Positions 24,835-37,700 of a DNA stretch of 64,000 nucleotides are shown here, in pieces. The notes beneath the pieces are model-generated. The model was given only the letters and a program-made list of their open reading frames with translations, was not told where the DNA came from and did not search any database. Location of the stretch: NCBI GenBank assembly GCA_950097015.1, contig CATNEN010000012.1, positions 1,481,501 through 1,545,500 of the forward strand. Reading direction: 5' to 3'. The translations under genes and the position numbers were made by a program. Positions within the stretch are counted from its first letter, which is position 1. Each line of letters opens with the position of its first letter. This stretch comes from Macrostomum hystrix. Its lineage: Eukaryota > Platyhelminthes > Macrostomidae.

Positions 24835-25728
24835 ATAATCTACGGTCGTACAGTCTCAATAAGCCAGGCATAGATCGCATCCTTATTTTCTTATATTTCG
24901 TGAAAATGTTAACTAGCAATGTCTAAGGCGCCGTACTATTAATTGATGTAATGATAAACAGTAGCATTGTATAAAATGTCCAGCCGACAAGGCAATTTAG
25001 GCTAATTAAAAATAATGCAAAATAAAAAGATGACAATTGGCAATTTATTAACGGTCTATAGATAATGTAGATAAATAGACTAAAAACTATTTTTGCCGCA
25101 CTGTATATCAATTGCGCAAGGCGAGGAACTTGGTTGCGTGTCACGGATAAGCGGGACTCTGTGTATAAAAGCGAATTATTGCTTTGCACTCTGAATAGCG
25201 AACTTTCTATTTTGATGTGCAAATAAAAGAAATATATTATAAATAAGGGGATGTTTCATTCATATATAATCGACGCAAAATTCATTTTCCCAGATGAACA
25301 GACAACTAGCTATGTGTCTCATTGTGTAGCTTTCGTAGTGTAGTTCTTCATCATCAGATTTTGGCATTCTCGGCTAGGCTAGCCCGCAGATTCTCGGCCA
25401 GCTTGTCCATGAACTCGAAGGTGTTGAGATAGTCCTCGCGTTTCACACTGTTGAAGTGAAAATTTGAGGTTTTAGACCTTAAAATTTGGTCCTGTGCAAC
25501 CGAAGACAAGTGCAAAATGAATACCTCATGGGACAATGAGACAAAATGGTTAAATACTAAGAGAGAGGAGACACAGGTAGGATAAGACAGGGATAAGAGA
25601 GGAGACACGGGTAGGATAAGACAGGGATAAGAGAGGAGACACGGGTAGGATAAGACAGGGATAAGAGAGGAGACACGGGTAGGATAAGACAGAGATAAGA
25701 GAGGAAACACGGGTAGGATAAGACAGGG
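24835..25728 (-). repeat. segmental duplication, copy B
   Basis: Partner of 21864-22757. It carries the proximal IDH1 terminal exon and 3' UTR. The junction with the array (GGATATAATCTACGG, 24831-24845) looks like an array-to-flank recombination point. Confidence 0.93.
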
Positions 25729-28700
25729 ATAAGATAAGAGAGGAAACACGGGTAGGATAAGACAGGGATAAGAGAGGAGACACGGAGGATAAGATAGGAG
25801 ACAGGGATAAGAGAGGAGACAGGGATAAGAGAGGAGACACGGAGGATAAGATAGGAGACAGGGATAAGAGAGGAGACACGGAGGATAAGATAGGAGACAG
25901 GGATAAGAGAGGAGACACGGATGATAAGATAGGAGAGAGGGATAAGAGAGGAGACACGGAGGATAAGATAGGAGACAGGGATAAGAGAGGAGACACGGAG
26001 GATAAGATAGGAGACAGGGATAAGAGAGGAGACACGGAGGATAAGATAGGAGAGAGGGATAAGAGAGGAGACACGGAGGATAAGATAGGAGACAGGGATA
26101 AGAGAGGAGACAGGGATAAGAGAGGAGACACGGAGGATAAGATAGGAGACAGGGATAAGAGAGGAGACACGGAGGATAAGATAGGAGACAGGGATAAGAG
26201 AGGAGACACGGATGATAAGATAGGAGAGAGGGATAAGAGAGGAGACACGGAGGATAAGATAGGAGACAGGGATAAGAGAGGAGACACGGAGGATAAGATA
26301 GGAGACAGGGATAAGAGAGGAGACACGGAGGATAAGATAGGAGAGAGGGATAAGAGAGGAGATACGGGTAGGATAAGACAGGGATAAGAGAGGAGACACG
26401 GGTAGGATAAGACAGGGATAAGAGAGGAGACACGGAGGATAAGATAGGAGACAGGGATAAGAGAGGAGACAGGGATAAGAGAGGAGACACGGAGGATAAG
26501 ATAGGAGACAGGGATAAGAGAGGAGACACGGAGGATAAGATAGGAGACAGGGATAAGAGAGGAGACACGGATGATAAGATAGGAGAGAGGGATAAGAGAG
26601 GAGACACGGAGGATAAGATAGGAGACAGGGATAAGAGAGGAGACACGGAGGATAAGATAGGAGACAGGGATAAGAGAGGAGACACGGAGGATAAGATAGG
26701 AGAGAGGGATAAGAGAGGAGACACGGAGGATAAGATAGGAGACAGGGATAAGAGAGGAGACAGGGATAAGAGAGGAGACACGGAGGATAAGATAGGAGAC
26801 AGGGATAAGAGAGGAGACACGGAGGATAAGATAGGAGACAGGGATAAGAGAGGAGACACGGATGATAAGATAGGAGAGAGGGATAAGAGAGGAGACACGG
26901 AGGATAAGATAGGAGACAGGGATAAGAGAGGAGACACGGAGGATAAGATAGGAGACAGGGATAAGAGAGGAGACACGGAGGATAAGATAGGAGAGAGGGA
27001 TAAGAGAGGAGATACGGGTAGGATAAGACAGGGATAAGAGACGAGATACGGATTGGATAAGACAGGGATAAGAGAGGAGACACGGGTAGGATAAGACAGG
27101 GATAAGAGTGGAGACACGGGTAGGATAAGACAGGGATAAGAGAGGAGACAGGGATAAGAGAGGAGACAGGGATAAGAGAGGAGACAGGGATAAGAGACGA
27201 GACAGGGATAAGAGAGGAGACACGGGTAGGATAAGACAGGGATAAGAGACGAGATACGGATTGGATAAGACAGGGATAAGAGAGGAGACAGGGATAAGAG
27301 AGGAGACAGGGATAAGAGAGGAGACAGGGATAAGAGACGAGACAGGGATAAGAGAGGAGACACGGGTAGGATAAGACAGGGATAAGAGACGAGATACGGA
27401 TTGGATAAGACAGGGATAAGAGAGGAGACACGGGTAGGATAAGACAGGGATAAGAGTGGAGACACGGGTAGGATAAGACAGGGATAAGAGAGGAGACACG
27501 GGTAGGATAAGACAGGGATAAGAGAGGAGACACAGGTAGGATAAGACAGGGATAAGAGAGGAGACACGGGTAGGGTAAGACGGATAAGAGAGGAGACAGG
27601 GATAAGAGAGGGATAAGAGAGGAGACACGGGTAGGATAAGACAGGGATAAGAGAGGAGACACGGGTAGGATAAGACGGATAAGAGAGGAGACACGGGTAG
27701 GATAAGACAGGGATAAGAGAGGAGACACGGGTAGGATAAGACAGGGATAAGAGAGGAGACACGGGTAGGATAAGACAGGGATAAGAGAGGAGACACGGGT
27801 AGGATAAGACAGGGATAAGAGAGGAGACACGGGTAGGATAAGACAGGGATAAGAGAGGAGACACGGAGGATAAGATAGGAGACAGGGATAAGAGACGAGA
27901 CACGGAGGATAAGATAGGAGACAGGGATAAGAGAGGAGACACGGAGGATAAGATAGGAGACAGGGATAAGAGAGGAGACACGGAGGATAAGATAGGAGAG
28001 AGGGATAAGAGAGGAGATACGGGTAGGATAAGACAGGGATAAGAGACGAGATACGGATTGGATAAGACAGGGATAAGAGAGGAGACACGGGTAGGATAAG
28101 ACAGGGATAAGAGTGGAGACACGGGTAGGATAAGACAGGGATAAGAGAGGAGACAGGGATAAGAGAGGAGACAGGGATAAGAGAGGAGACAGGGATAAGA
28201 GACGAGACAGGGATAAGAGAGGAGACACGGGTAGGATAAGACAGGGATAAGAGACGAGATACGGATTGGATAAGACAGGGATAAGAGAGGACACAGGGAT
28301 AAGAGAGGAGACAGGGATAAGAGAGGAGACAGGGATAAGAGACGAGACAGGGATAAGAGAGGAGACACGGGTAGGATAAGACAGGGATAAGAGACGAGAT
28401 ACGGATTGGATAAGACAGGGATAAGAGAGGAGACACGGGTAGGATAAGACAGGGATAAGAGTGGAGACACGGGTAGGATAAGACAGGGATAAGAGAGGAG
28501 ACACGGGTAGGATAAGACAGGGATAAGAGAGGAGACACAGGTAGGATAAGACAGGGATAAGAGAGGAGACACGGGTAGGATAAGACAGGGATAAGAGAGG
28601 AGACACGGGTAGGATAAGACAGAGATAAGAGAGGAAACACGGGTAGGATAAGACAGGCATAAGAGAGGAGACACGAGTAGGATAAGACGGATAAGAGAGG

Positions 28701-31700
28701 AGACACGGGTAGGATAAGACAGGGATAAGAGAGGAGACACGGGTAGGATAAGACAGGGATAAGAGAGGAGACACGGGTAGGATAAGACAGGGATAAGAGA
28801 GGAGACACGGGTAGGATAAGAAGGGATAAGAGAGGAGACACGGGTAGGATAAGACAGGGATAAGAGAGGAGACACGGGTAGGATAAGACAGGGATAAGAG
28901 AGGAGACACGGGTAGGATAAGACAGGGATAAGAGAGGAAACACGGGTAGGATAAGACAGGGATAAGAGAGGAGACACGGGTAGGATAAGACAGGGATAAG
29001 AGAGGAGACACGGGTAGGATGAGACAGGGATAAGAGAGGAGACACGGGTAGGATAAGACAGAGATAAGAGAGGAAACACGGGTAGGATAAGACAGGGATA
29101 AGAGAGGAGACACGGGTAGGATAAGACAGGGATAAGAGAGGAGACACGGGTAGGATAAGACAGGGATAAGAGAGGAGACACGGGTAGGATAAGACAGAGA
29201 TAAGAGAGGAAACACGGGTAGGATAAGACAGGGATAAGAGAGGAGACACGGGTAGGATAAGACAGGGATAAGAGAGGAGACAGGGATAAGAGACGAGACA
29301 GGGATAAGAGAGGAGACACGGGTAGGATAAGACAGGGATAAGAGAGGAGACACGGGTAGGATAAGACAGGGATAAGAGAGGAGACACGGAGGATAAGATA
29401 GGAGACAGGGATAAGAGAGGAGACAGGGATAAGAGAGGAGACACGGAGGATAAGATAGGAGACAGGGATAAGAGAGGAGACACGGAGGATAAGATAGGAG
29501 ACAGGGATAAGAGAGGAGACACGGATGATAAGATAGGAGAGAGGGATAAGAGAGGAGACACGGAGGATAAGATAGGAGACAGGGATAAGAGAGGAGACAC
29601 GGAGGATAAGATAGGAGACAGGGATAAGAGAGGAGACACGGAGGATAAGATAGGAGAGAGGGATAAGAGAGGAGACACGGAGGATAAGATAGGAGACAGG
29701 GATAAGAGAGGAGACAGGGATAAGAGAGGAGACACGGAGGATAAGATAGGAGACAGGGATAAGAGAGGAGACACGGAGGATAAGATAGGAGACAGGGATA
29801 AGAGAGGAGACACGGATGATAAGATAGGAGAGAGGGATAAGAGAGGAGACACGGAGGATAAGATAGGAGACAGGGATAAGAGAGGAGACACGGAGGATAA
29901 GATAGGAGACAGGGATAAGAGAGGAGACACGGAGGATAAGATAGGAGAGAGGGATAAGAGAGGAGATACGGGTAGGATAAGACAGGGATAAGAGACGAGA
30001 TACGGATTGGATAAGACAGGGATAAGAGAGGAGACACGGGTAGGATAAGACAGGGATAAGAGTGGAGACACGGGTAGGATAAGACAGGGATAAGAGAGGA
30101 GACAGGGATAAGAGAGGAGACAGGGATAAGAGAGGAGACAGGGATAAGAGACGAGACAGGGATAAGAGAGGAGACACGGGTAGGATAAGACAGGGATAAG
30201 AGACGAGATACGGATTGGATAAGACAGGGATAAGAGAGGAGACAGGGATAAGAGAGGAGACAGGGATAAGAGAGGAGACAGGGATAAGAGACGAGACAGG
30301 GATAAGAGAGGAGACACGGGTAGGATAAGACAGGGATAAGAGACGAGATACGGATTGGATAAGACAGGGATAAGAGAGGAGACACGGGTAGGATAAGACA
30401 GGGATAAGAGTGGAGACACGGGTAGGATAAGACAGGGATAAGAGAGGAGACACGGGTAGGATAAGACAGGGATAAGAGAGGAGACACAGGTAGGATAAGA
30501 CAGGGATAAGAGAGGAGACACGGGTAGGGTAAGACGGATAAGAGAGGAGACACGGGTAGGATAAGACAGGGATAAGAGAGGAGACACGGGTAGGATAAGA
30601 CAGGGATAAGAGAGGAGACACGGGTAGGATAAGACGGATAAGAGAGGAGACACGGGTAGGATAAGACAGGGATAAGAGAGGAGACACGGGTAGGATAAGA
30701 CAGGGATAAGAGAGGAGACACGGGTAGGATAAGACAGGGATAAGAGAGGAGACACGGGTAGGATAAGACAGGGATAAGAGAGGAGACACGGGTAGGATAA
30801 GACAGGGATAAGAGAGGAGACACGGAGGATAAGATAGGAGACAGGGATAAGAGAGGAGACAGGGATAAGAGAGGAGACACGGAGGATAAGACAGGGATAA
30901 GAGAGGAGACACGGGTAGGATAAGACAGGGATAAGAGAGGAGACACGGGTAGGATAAGACAGGGATAAGAGAGGAGACACGGGTAGGATAAGACAGGGAT
31001 AAGAGAGGAGACACGGGTAGGATAAGACAGGGATAAGAGAGGAGACACGGGTAGGATAAGACAGGGATAAGAGAGGAGACACGGGTAGGGTAAGACGGAT
31101 AAGAGAGGAGACACGGGTAGGATAAGACAGGGATAAGAGAGGAGACACGGGTAGGATAAGACAGGGATAAGAGAGGAGACACGGGTAGGATAAGACGGAT
31201 AAGAGAGGAGACACGGGTAGGATAAGACAGGGATAAGAGAGGAGACACGGGTAGGATAAGACAGGGATAAGAGAGGAGACACGGGTAGGATAAGACAGGG
31301 ATAAGAGAGGAGACACGGGTAGGATAAGACAGGGATAAGAGAGGAGACACGGGTAGGATAAGACAGGGATAAGAGAGGAGACACGGGTAGGATAAGACAG
31401 GGATAAGAGAGGAGACACGGGTAGGATAAGACAGGGATAAGAGAGGAGACACGGGTAGGATAAGACAGGGATAAGAGAGGAGACACGGGTAGGATAAGAC
31501 AGGGATAAGAGAGGAGACACGGAGGATAAGATAGGAGACAGGGATAAGAGAGGAGACAGGGATAAGAGAGGAGACACGGAGGATAAGACAGGGATAAGAG
31601 AGGAGACACGGGTAGGATAAGACAGGGATAAGAGAGGAGACACGGGTAGGATAAGACAGGGATAAGAGAGGAGACACGGAGGATAAGATAGGAGACAGGG

Positions 31701-34700
31701 ATAAGAGAGGAGACAGGGATAAGAGAGGAGACACGGAGGATGAGACAGGGATAAGAGAGGAGACACGGGTAGGATAAGACAGGGATAAGAGAGGAGACAC
31801 GGGTAGGATAAGACAGGGATAAGAGAGGAGACACGGGTAGGATAAGACAGGGATAAGAGAGGAGACACGGAGGATAAGATAGGAGACAGGGATAAGAGAG
31901 GAGACAGGGATAAGAGAGGAGACACGGAGGATAAGACAGGGATAAGAGAGGAGACACGGGTAGGATAAGACAGGGATAAGAGAGGAGACACGGGTAGGAT
32001 AAGACAGGGATAAGAGAGGAGACACGGGTAGGATAAGACAGGGATAAGAGAGGAGACACGGGTAGGATAAGACAGGGATAAGAGAGGAGACACGGGTAGG
32101 ATAAGACAGGGATAAGAGAGGAGACACGGGTAGGATAAGACAGGGATAAGAGAGGAGACACGGGTAGGATAAGACAGGGATAAGAGAGGAGACACGGGTA
32201 GGATAAGACAGAGATAAGAGAGGAAACACGGGTAGGATAAGACAGGGATAAGAGAGGAGACACGAGTAGGATAAGACGGATAAGAGAGGAGACACGGGTA
32301 GGATAAGACAGGGATAAGAGAGGAGACACGGGTAGGATAAGACAGGGATAAGAGAGGAGACACGGGTAGGATAAGACAGGGATAAGAGAGGAGACACGGG
32401 TAGGATAAGACAGGGATAAGAGAGGAGACACGGGTAGGATGAGACAGGGATAAGAGAGGAGACACGGGTAGGATAAGACAGAGATAAGAGAGGAAACACG
32501 GGTAGGATAAGACAGGGATAAGAGAGGAGACACGGGTAGGATAAGACAGGGATAAGAGAGGAGACACGGGTAGGATAAGACAGGGATAAGAGAGGAGACA
32601 CGGGTAGGATGAGACAGGGATAAGAGAGGAGACACGGGTAGGATAAGACAGGGATAAGAGAGGAGACACGGGTAGGATAAGACAGGGATAAGAGAGGAGA
32701 CACGGAGGATAAGATAGGAGACAGGGATAGAGAGAGGAGACAGGGATAAGAGAGGAGACACGGAGGATAAGATAGGAGACAGGGATAAGAGAGGAGACAC
32801 GGAGGATAAGATAGGAGACAGGGATAAGAGAGGAGACACGGATGATAAGATAGGAGAGAGGGATAAGAGAGGAGACACGGAGGATAAGATAGGAGACAGG
32901 GATAAGAGAGGAGACACGGAGGATAAGATAGGAGACAGGGATAAGAGAGGAGACACGGATGATAAGATAGGAGAGAGGGATAAGAGAGGAGACACGGAGG
33001 ATAAGATAGGAGACAGGGATAAGAGAGGAGACACGGAGGATAAGATAGGAGACAGGGATAAGAGAGGAGACACGGATGATAAGATAGGAGAGAGGGATAA
33101 GAGAGGAGACACGGAGGATAAGATAGGAGACAGGGATAAGAGAGGAGACACGGAGGATAAGATAGGAGACAGGGATAAGAGAGGAGACACGGAGGATAAG
33201 ATAGGAGAGAGGGATAAGAGAGGAGACACGGATGATAAGATAGGAGAGAGGGATAAGAGAGGAGACACGGAGGATAAGATAGGAGACAGGGATAAGAGAG
33301 GAGACACGGAGGATAAGATAGGAGACAGGGATAAGAGAGGAGACACGGAGGATAAGATAGGAGAGAGGGATAAGAGAGGAGACACGGATGATAAGATAGG
33401 AGAGAGGGATAAGAGAGGAGACACGGGTAGGATAAGACAGGGATAAGAGAGGAGACACGGGTAGGATAAGACAGGGATAAGAGACGAGATACGGATTGGA
33501 TAAGACAGGGATAAGAGAGGAGACACGGGTAGGATAAGACAGGGATAAGAGAGGAGACACGGGTAGGATAAGACAGGGATAAGAGAGGAGACACGGGTAG
33601 GATGAGACAGGGATAAGAGAGGAGACACGGGTAGGATAAGACAGAGATAAGAGAGGAAACACGGGTAGGATAAGACAGGGATAAGAGAGGAGACACGGGT
33701 AGGATAAGACAGGGATAAGAGAGGAGACACGGGTAGGATAAGACAGGGATAAGAGAGGAGACACGGGTAGGATAAGACAGAGAAAAGAGAGGAAACACGG
33801 GTAGGATAAGACAGGGATAAGAGAGGAGACACGGGTAGGATAAGACAGGGATAAGAGAGGAGACACGGGTAGGATGAGACAGGGATAAGAGAGGAGACAC
33901 GGGTAGGATAAGACAGGGATAAGAGAGGAGACACGGGTAGGATAAGACAGGGATAAGAGAGGAGACACGGAGGATAAGATAGGAGACAGGGATAAGAGAG
34001 GAGACAGGGATAAGAGAGGAGACACGGAGGATAAGATAGGAGACAGGGATAAGAGAGGAGACACGGAGGATAAGATAGGAGACAGGGATAAGAGAGGAGA
34101 CACGGATGATAAGATAGGAGAGAGGGATAAGAGAGGAGACACGGAGGATAAGATAGGAGACAGGGATAGAGAGGAGACACGGAGGATAAGATAGGAGACA
34201 GGGATAAGAGAGGAGACACGGAGGATAAGATAGGAGAGAGGGATAAGAGAGGAGACACGGAGGATAAGATAGGAGACAGGGATAAGAGAGGAGACACGGA
34301 GGATAAGATAGGAGACAGGGATAAGAGAGGAGACACGGATGATAAGATAGGAGAGAGGGATAAGAGAGGAGACACGGAGGATAAGATAGGAGACAGGGAT
34401 AAGAGAGGAGACACGGAGGATAAGATAGGAGACAGGGATAAGAGAGGAGACACGGAGGATAAGATAGGAGAGAGGGATAAGAGAGGAGACACGGATGATA
34501 AGATAGGAGAGAGGGATAAGAGAGGAGACACGGAGGATAAGATAGGAGACAGGGATAAGAGAGGAGACACGGAGAATAAGATAGGAGACAGGGATAAGAG
34601 AGGAGACACGGAGGATAAGATAGGAGAGAGGGATAAGAGAGGAGACACGGATGATAAGATAGGAGAGAGGGATAAGAGAGGAGACACGGGTAGGATAAGA

Positions 34701-37700
34701 CAGGGATAAGAGAGGAGACACGGGTAGGATAAGACAGGGATAAGAGACGAGATACGGATTGGATAAGACAGGGATAAGAGAGGAGACACGGGTAGGATAA
34801 GACAGGGATAAGAGTGGAGACACGGGTAGGATAAGACAGGGATAAGAGAGGAGACACGGGTAGGATAAGACAGGGATAAGAGAGGAGACACGGGTAGGAT
34901 AAGACAGGGATAAGAGAGGAGACACGGGTAGGATGAGACAGGGATAAGAGAGGAGACACGGGTAGGATAAGACAGGGATAAGAGAGGAGACACGGGTAGG
35001 ATAAGACAGGGATAAGAGAGGAGACACGGGTAGGATAAGACAGGGATAAGAGAGGAGACAGGGATAAGAGAGGAGACAGGGATAAGAGAGGAGACAGGGA
35101 TAAGAGACGAGACAGGGATAAGAGAGGAGACACGGGTAGGATAAGACAGGGATAAGAGACGAGATACGGATTGGATAAGACAGGGATAAGAGAGGAGACA
35201 CGGGTAGGATAAGACAGGGATAAGAGTGGAGACACGGGTAGGATAAGACAGGGATAAGAGAGGAGACACGGGTAGGATAAGACAGGGATAAGAGAGGAGA
35301 CACGGGTAGGATAAGACAGGGATAAGAGAGGAGACACGGGTAGGATAAGACAGGGATAAGAGAGGAGACACGGGTAGGATAAGACAGGGATAAGAGAGGA
35401 GACACGGGTAGGATAAGACAGGGATAAGAGAGGAGACACGGAGGATAAGATAGGAGACAGGGATAAGAGAGGAGACAGGGATAAGAGAGGAGACAGGGAT
35501 AAGAGACGAGACAGGGATAAGAGAGGAGACACGGGTAGGATAAGACAGGGATAAGAGAGGAGACACGGGTAGGATAAGACAGGGATAAGAGAGGAGACAC
35601 GGGTAGGATAAGACAGGGATAAGAGAGGAGACACGGGTAGGATAAGACAGGGATAAGAGAGGAGACACGGGTAGGATAAGACAGGGATAAGAGAGGAGAC
35701 ACGGGTAGGATAAGACAGGGATAAGAGAGGAGACACGGGTAGGATAAGACAGGGATAAGAGAGGAGACACGGGTAGGATAAGACAGGGATAAGAGAGGAG
35801 ACACGGGTAGGATAAGACAGGGATAAGAGAGGAGACACAGGTAGGATAAGACAGGGATAAGAGAGGAGACATGTGTAAAATAAGACCGGTTGTATAGGCG
35901 TTGTAAGTTTTGGATTTTTTAGTTTTTCGTAAAAGGTTATTTCGGCATTCAAGACTGCAAGTCTCTAATTTTTTTTTCATTTCCTAAACTCTATCAAACG
36001 TTATCACAAAAAGCTCGAGAGCAGATAGTAACACTCACTCGGAGCCCTTGACGCAGAGGGCCAGATCCTTGGTCATGTGACCAGCCTCAATGGTGGCAAT
36101 GCACACCCGTTCGAGTGTCTCGCAGAAGTGCGCCAGAGCTGCGTTGCTGTCCAGCTTGGCCCGATGGGCCAGGCCTCGAGTCCAGGCGAAGATGCTAGCA
36201 ATAGGGTTGGTGGATGTCTCCTGGCCCTTCTGGTGCATGCGGTAGTGCCGGGTTACTGTGCCGTGAGCTGCTTCGGCCTCGATGGTGCGACCGTCTGGGC
36301 ACACCAGCACGGAGGTCATCAGGCCCAAGGAGCCGAAGCCCTGCGCGATAGAGTCGCTCTGGACGTCGCCGTCGTAGTTCTTGCAGGCCCAAACGAAGCC
36401 ACCCTCTGACTTCATGGCGTAGGCGACCATGTCGTCGATTAGGCGATGCTCGTACCAGATGCCGGCAGCCTCGAAGGCAGCCTTGTACTCGGCCTCGTAC
36501 ACCTCCTGGAAGATGTCCTTGAATCGGCCGTCGTAGCGCTTCAGGATGGTATTCTTAGTGCTGCCGGATGTGGGGGTGGTAAAGGCTTTGTATTAATGCA
36601 TGGCAGACTTCTCAAAGTTGAGTCTCGTCTATAGTTTAATTAAACAAAATTCTATAAGAATAATGGACATCCTAGATTTCTTTAGGGATATTCACGTGCT
36701 TTAGCATGAGTCCTAATTGAGGTGACAGAGCATGCTGTTATCCGTACATATCTAGGACGAAAGCGTCCTTAGTTCGTATCCACGACGAGATCAAATTTAA
36801 CAAAATAATAATAATAATAGTAATAATAGCTGCGTACAGCTGTTCAGTCCATGGACTGGGGGGACGCCACAACCACCTTCAATTACCCCAGCTAATGCTG
36901 TCACCCATTTAACAGCTGGGTGAACTGAAGCAATGCAGAGTTAAGTGTCTTGCTAAAGGACACAAATTGTTCCAGCGGAGTCGGTAATCGAACCCCCGTC
37001 CTTCAAGTCATGAGTCCGACTCCCTATAGCCACTAGGCTACAACCCCTAGGCTAGAACCCTACGCTACAGTGAACTAATACACCCAATGTATCACATTGA
37101 GAAAATAATTGAAAAGTGCTGCTGATCGTTTAAATAAATATTTTACGTTGCAACGTTGCAATCGCGAACAAATAGCTAACGAGCAAACAGCGCATGGAAA
37201 TTTCCACACATAACAGCCTTCAATCTCTCTCTCTCCTGTCTTCCACTGTGACCTGAGCAAAGTGTGCGTGACGCTCGAAAATTCCCCCAAAAAACTGTAA
37301 AATTCATTAACAGAAACACGCACTGTGCAATATTCCATTTTATCTTATCAAAGGACAAGGGGCAGGGAGTGTGGGGCATGGCGGGTCATAGAACACACTG
37401 GACCCACAAGCCAGAGGACGCAAAATACACTGCAGCTAAGCAAAACAAGTCATTGCATTCTACCGCATTAGCTCGCATTATACTCGTAGATATTTCTAGC
37501 TCGTATATGCGTATACTGTGGCAATGACAAACTATATACTCGTACAAAACTCAAATGGAGATTAAAGAACTACTTTAGGATCAAGAAAGGCCGATCCGCC
37601 TGCATATTTTCTTGAATCTAATTATGTTTCAGTGTAGCAGAAGTACTAATAATAAATTCATTTCTCGTTTTTGTGTCGTTCAAATTAATTGTAATTAATT

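Noticed and set aside
22383-35980. Open minus-strand frames of over 3400 codons in all three frames across the IDH1 array
   Set aside because: The minus strand is pyrimidine-rich, so stop codons are naturally absent. The 34-bp unit is not a multiple of 3, all three frames are equally open, and splice sites of IDH1 place the region in an intron.
25354-36039. Fusion of the array frame to the IDH1 terminal exon
   Set aside because: The array frame is open into the exon, but retention from exon 5 hits a stop right after its donor (36038), and the GT/AG junction gives the conserved IDH sequence.
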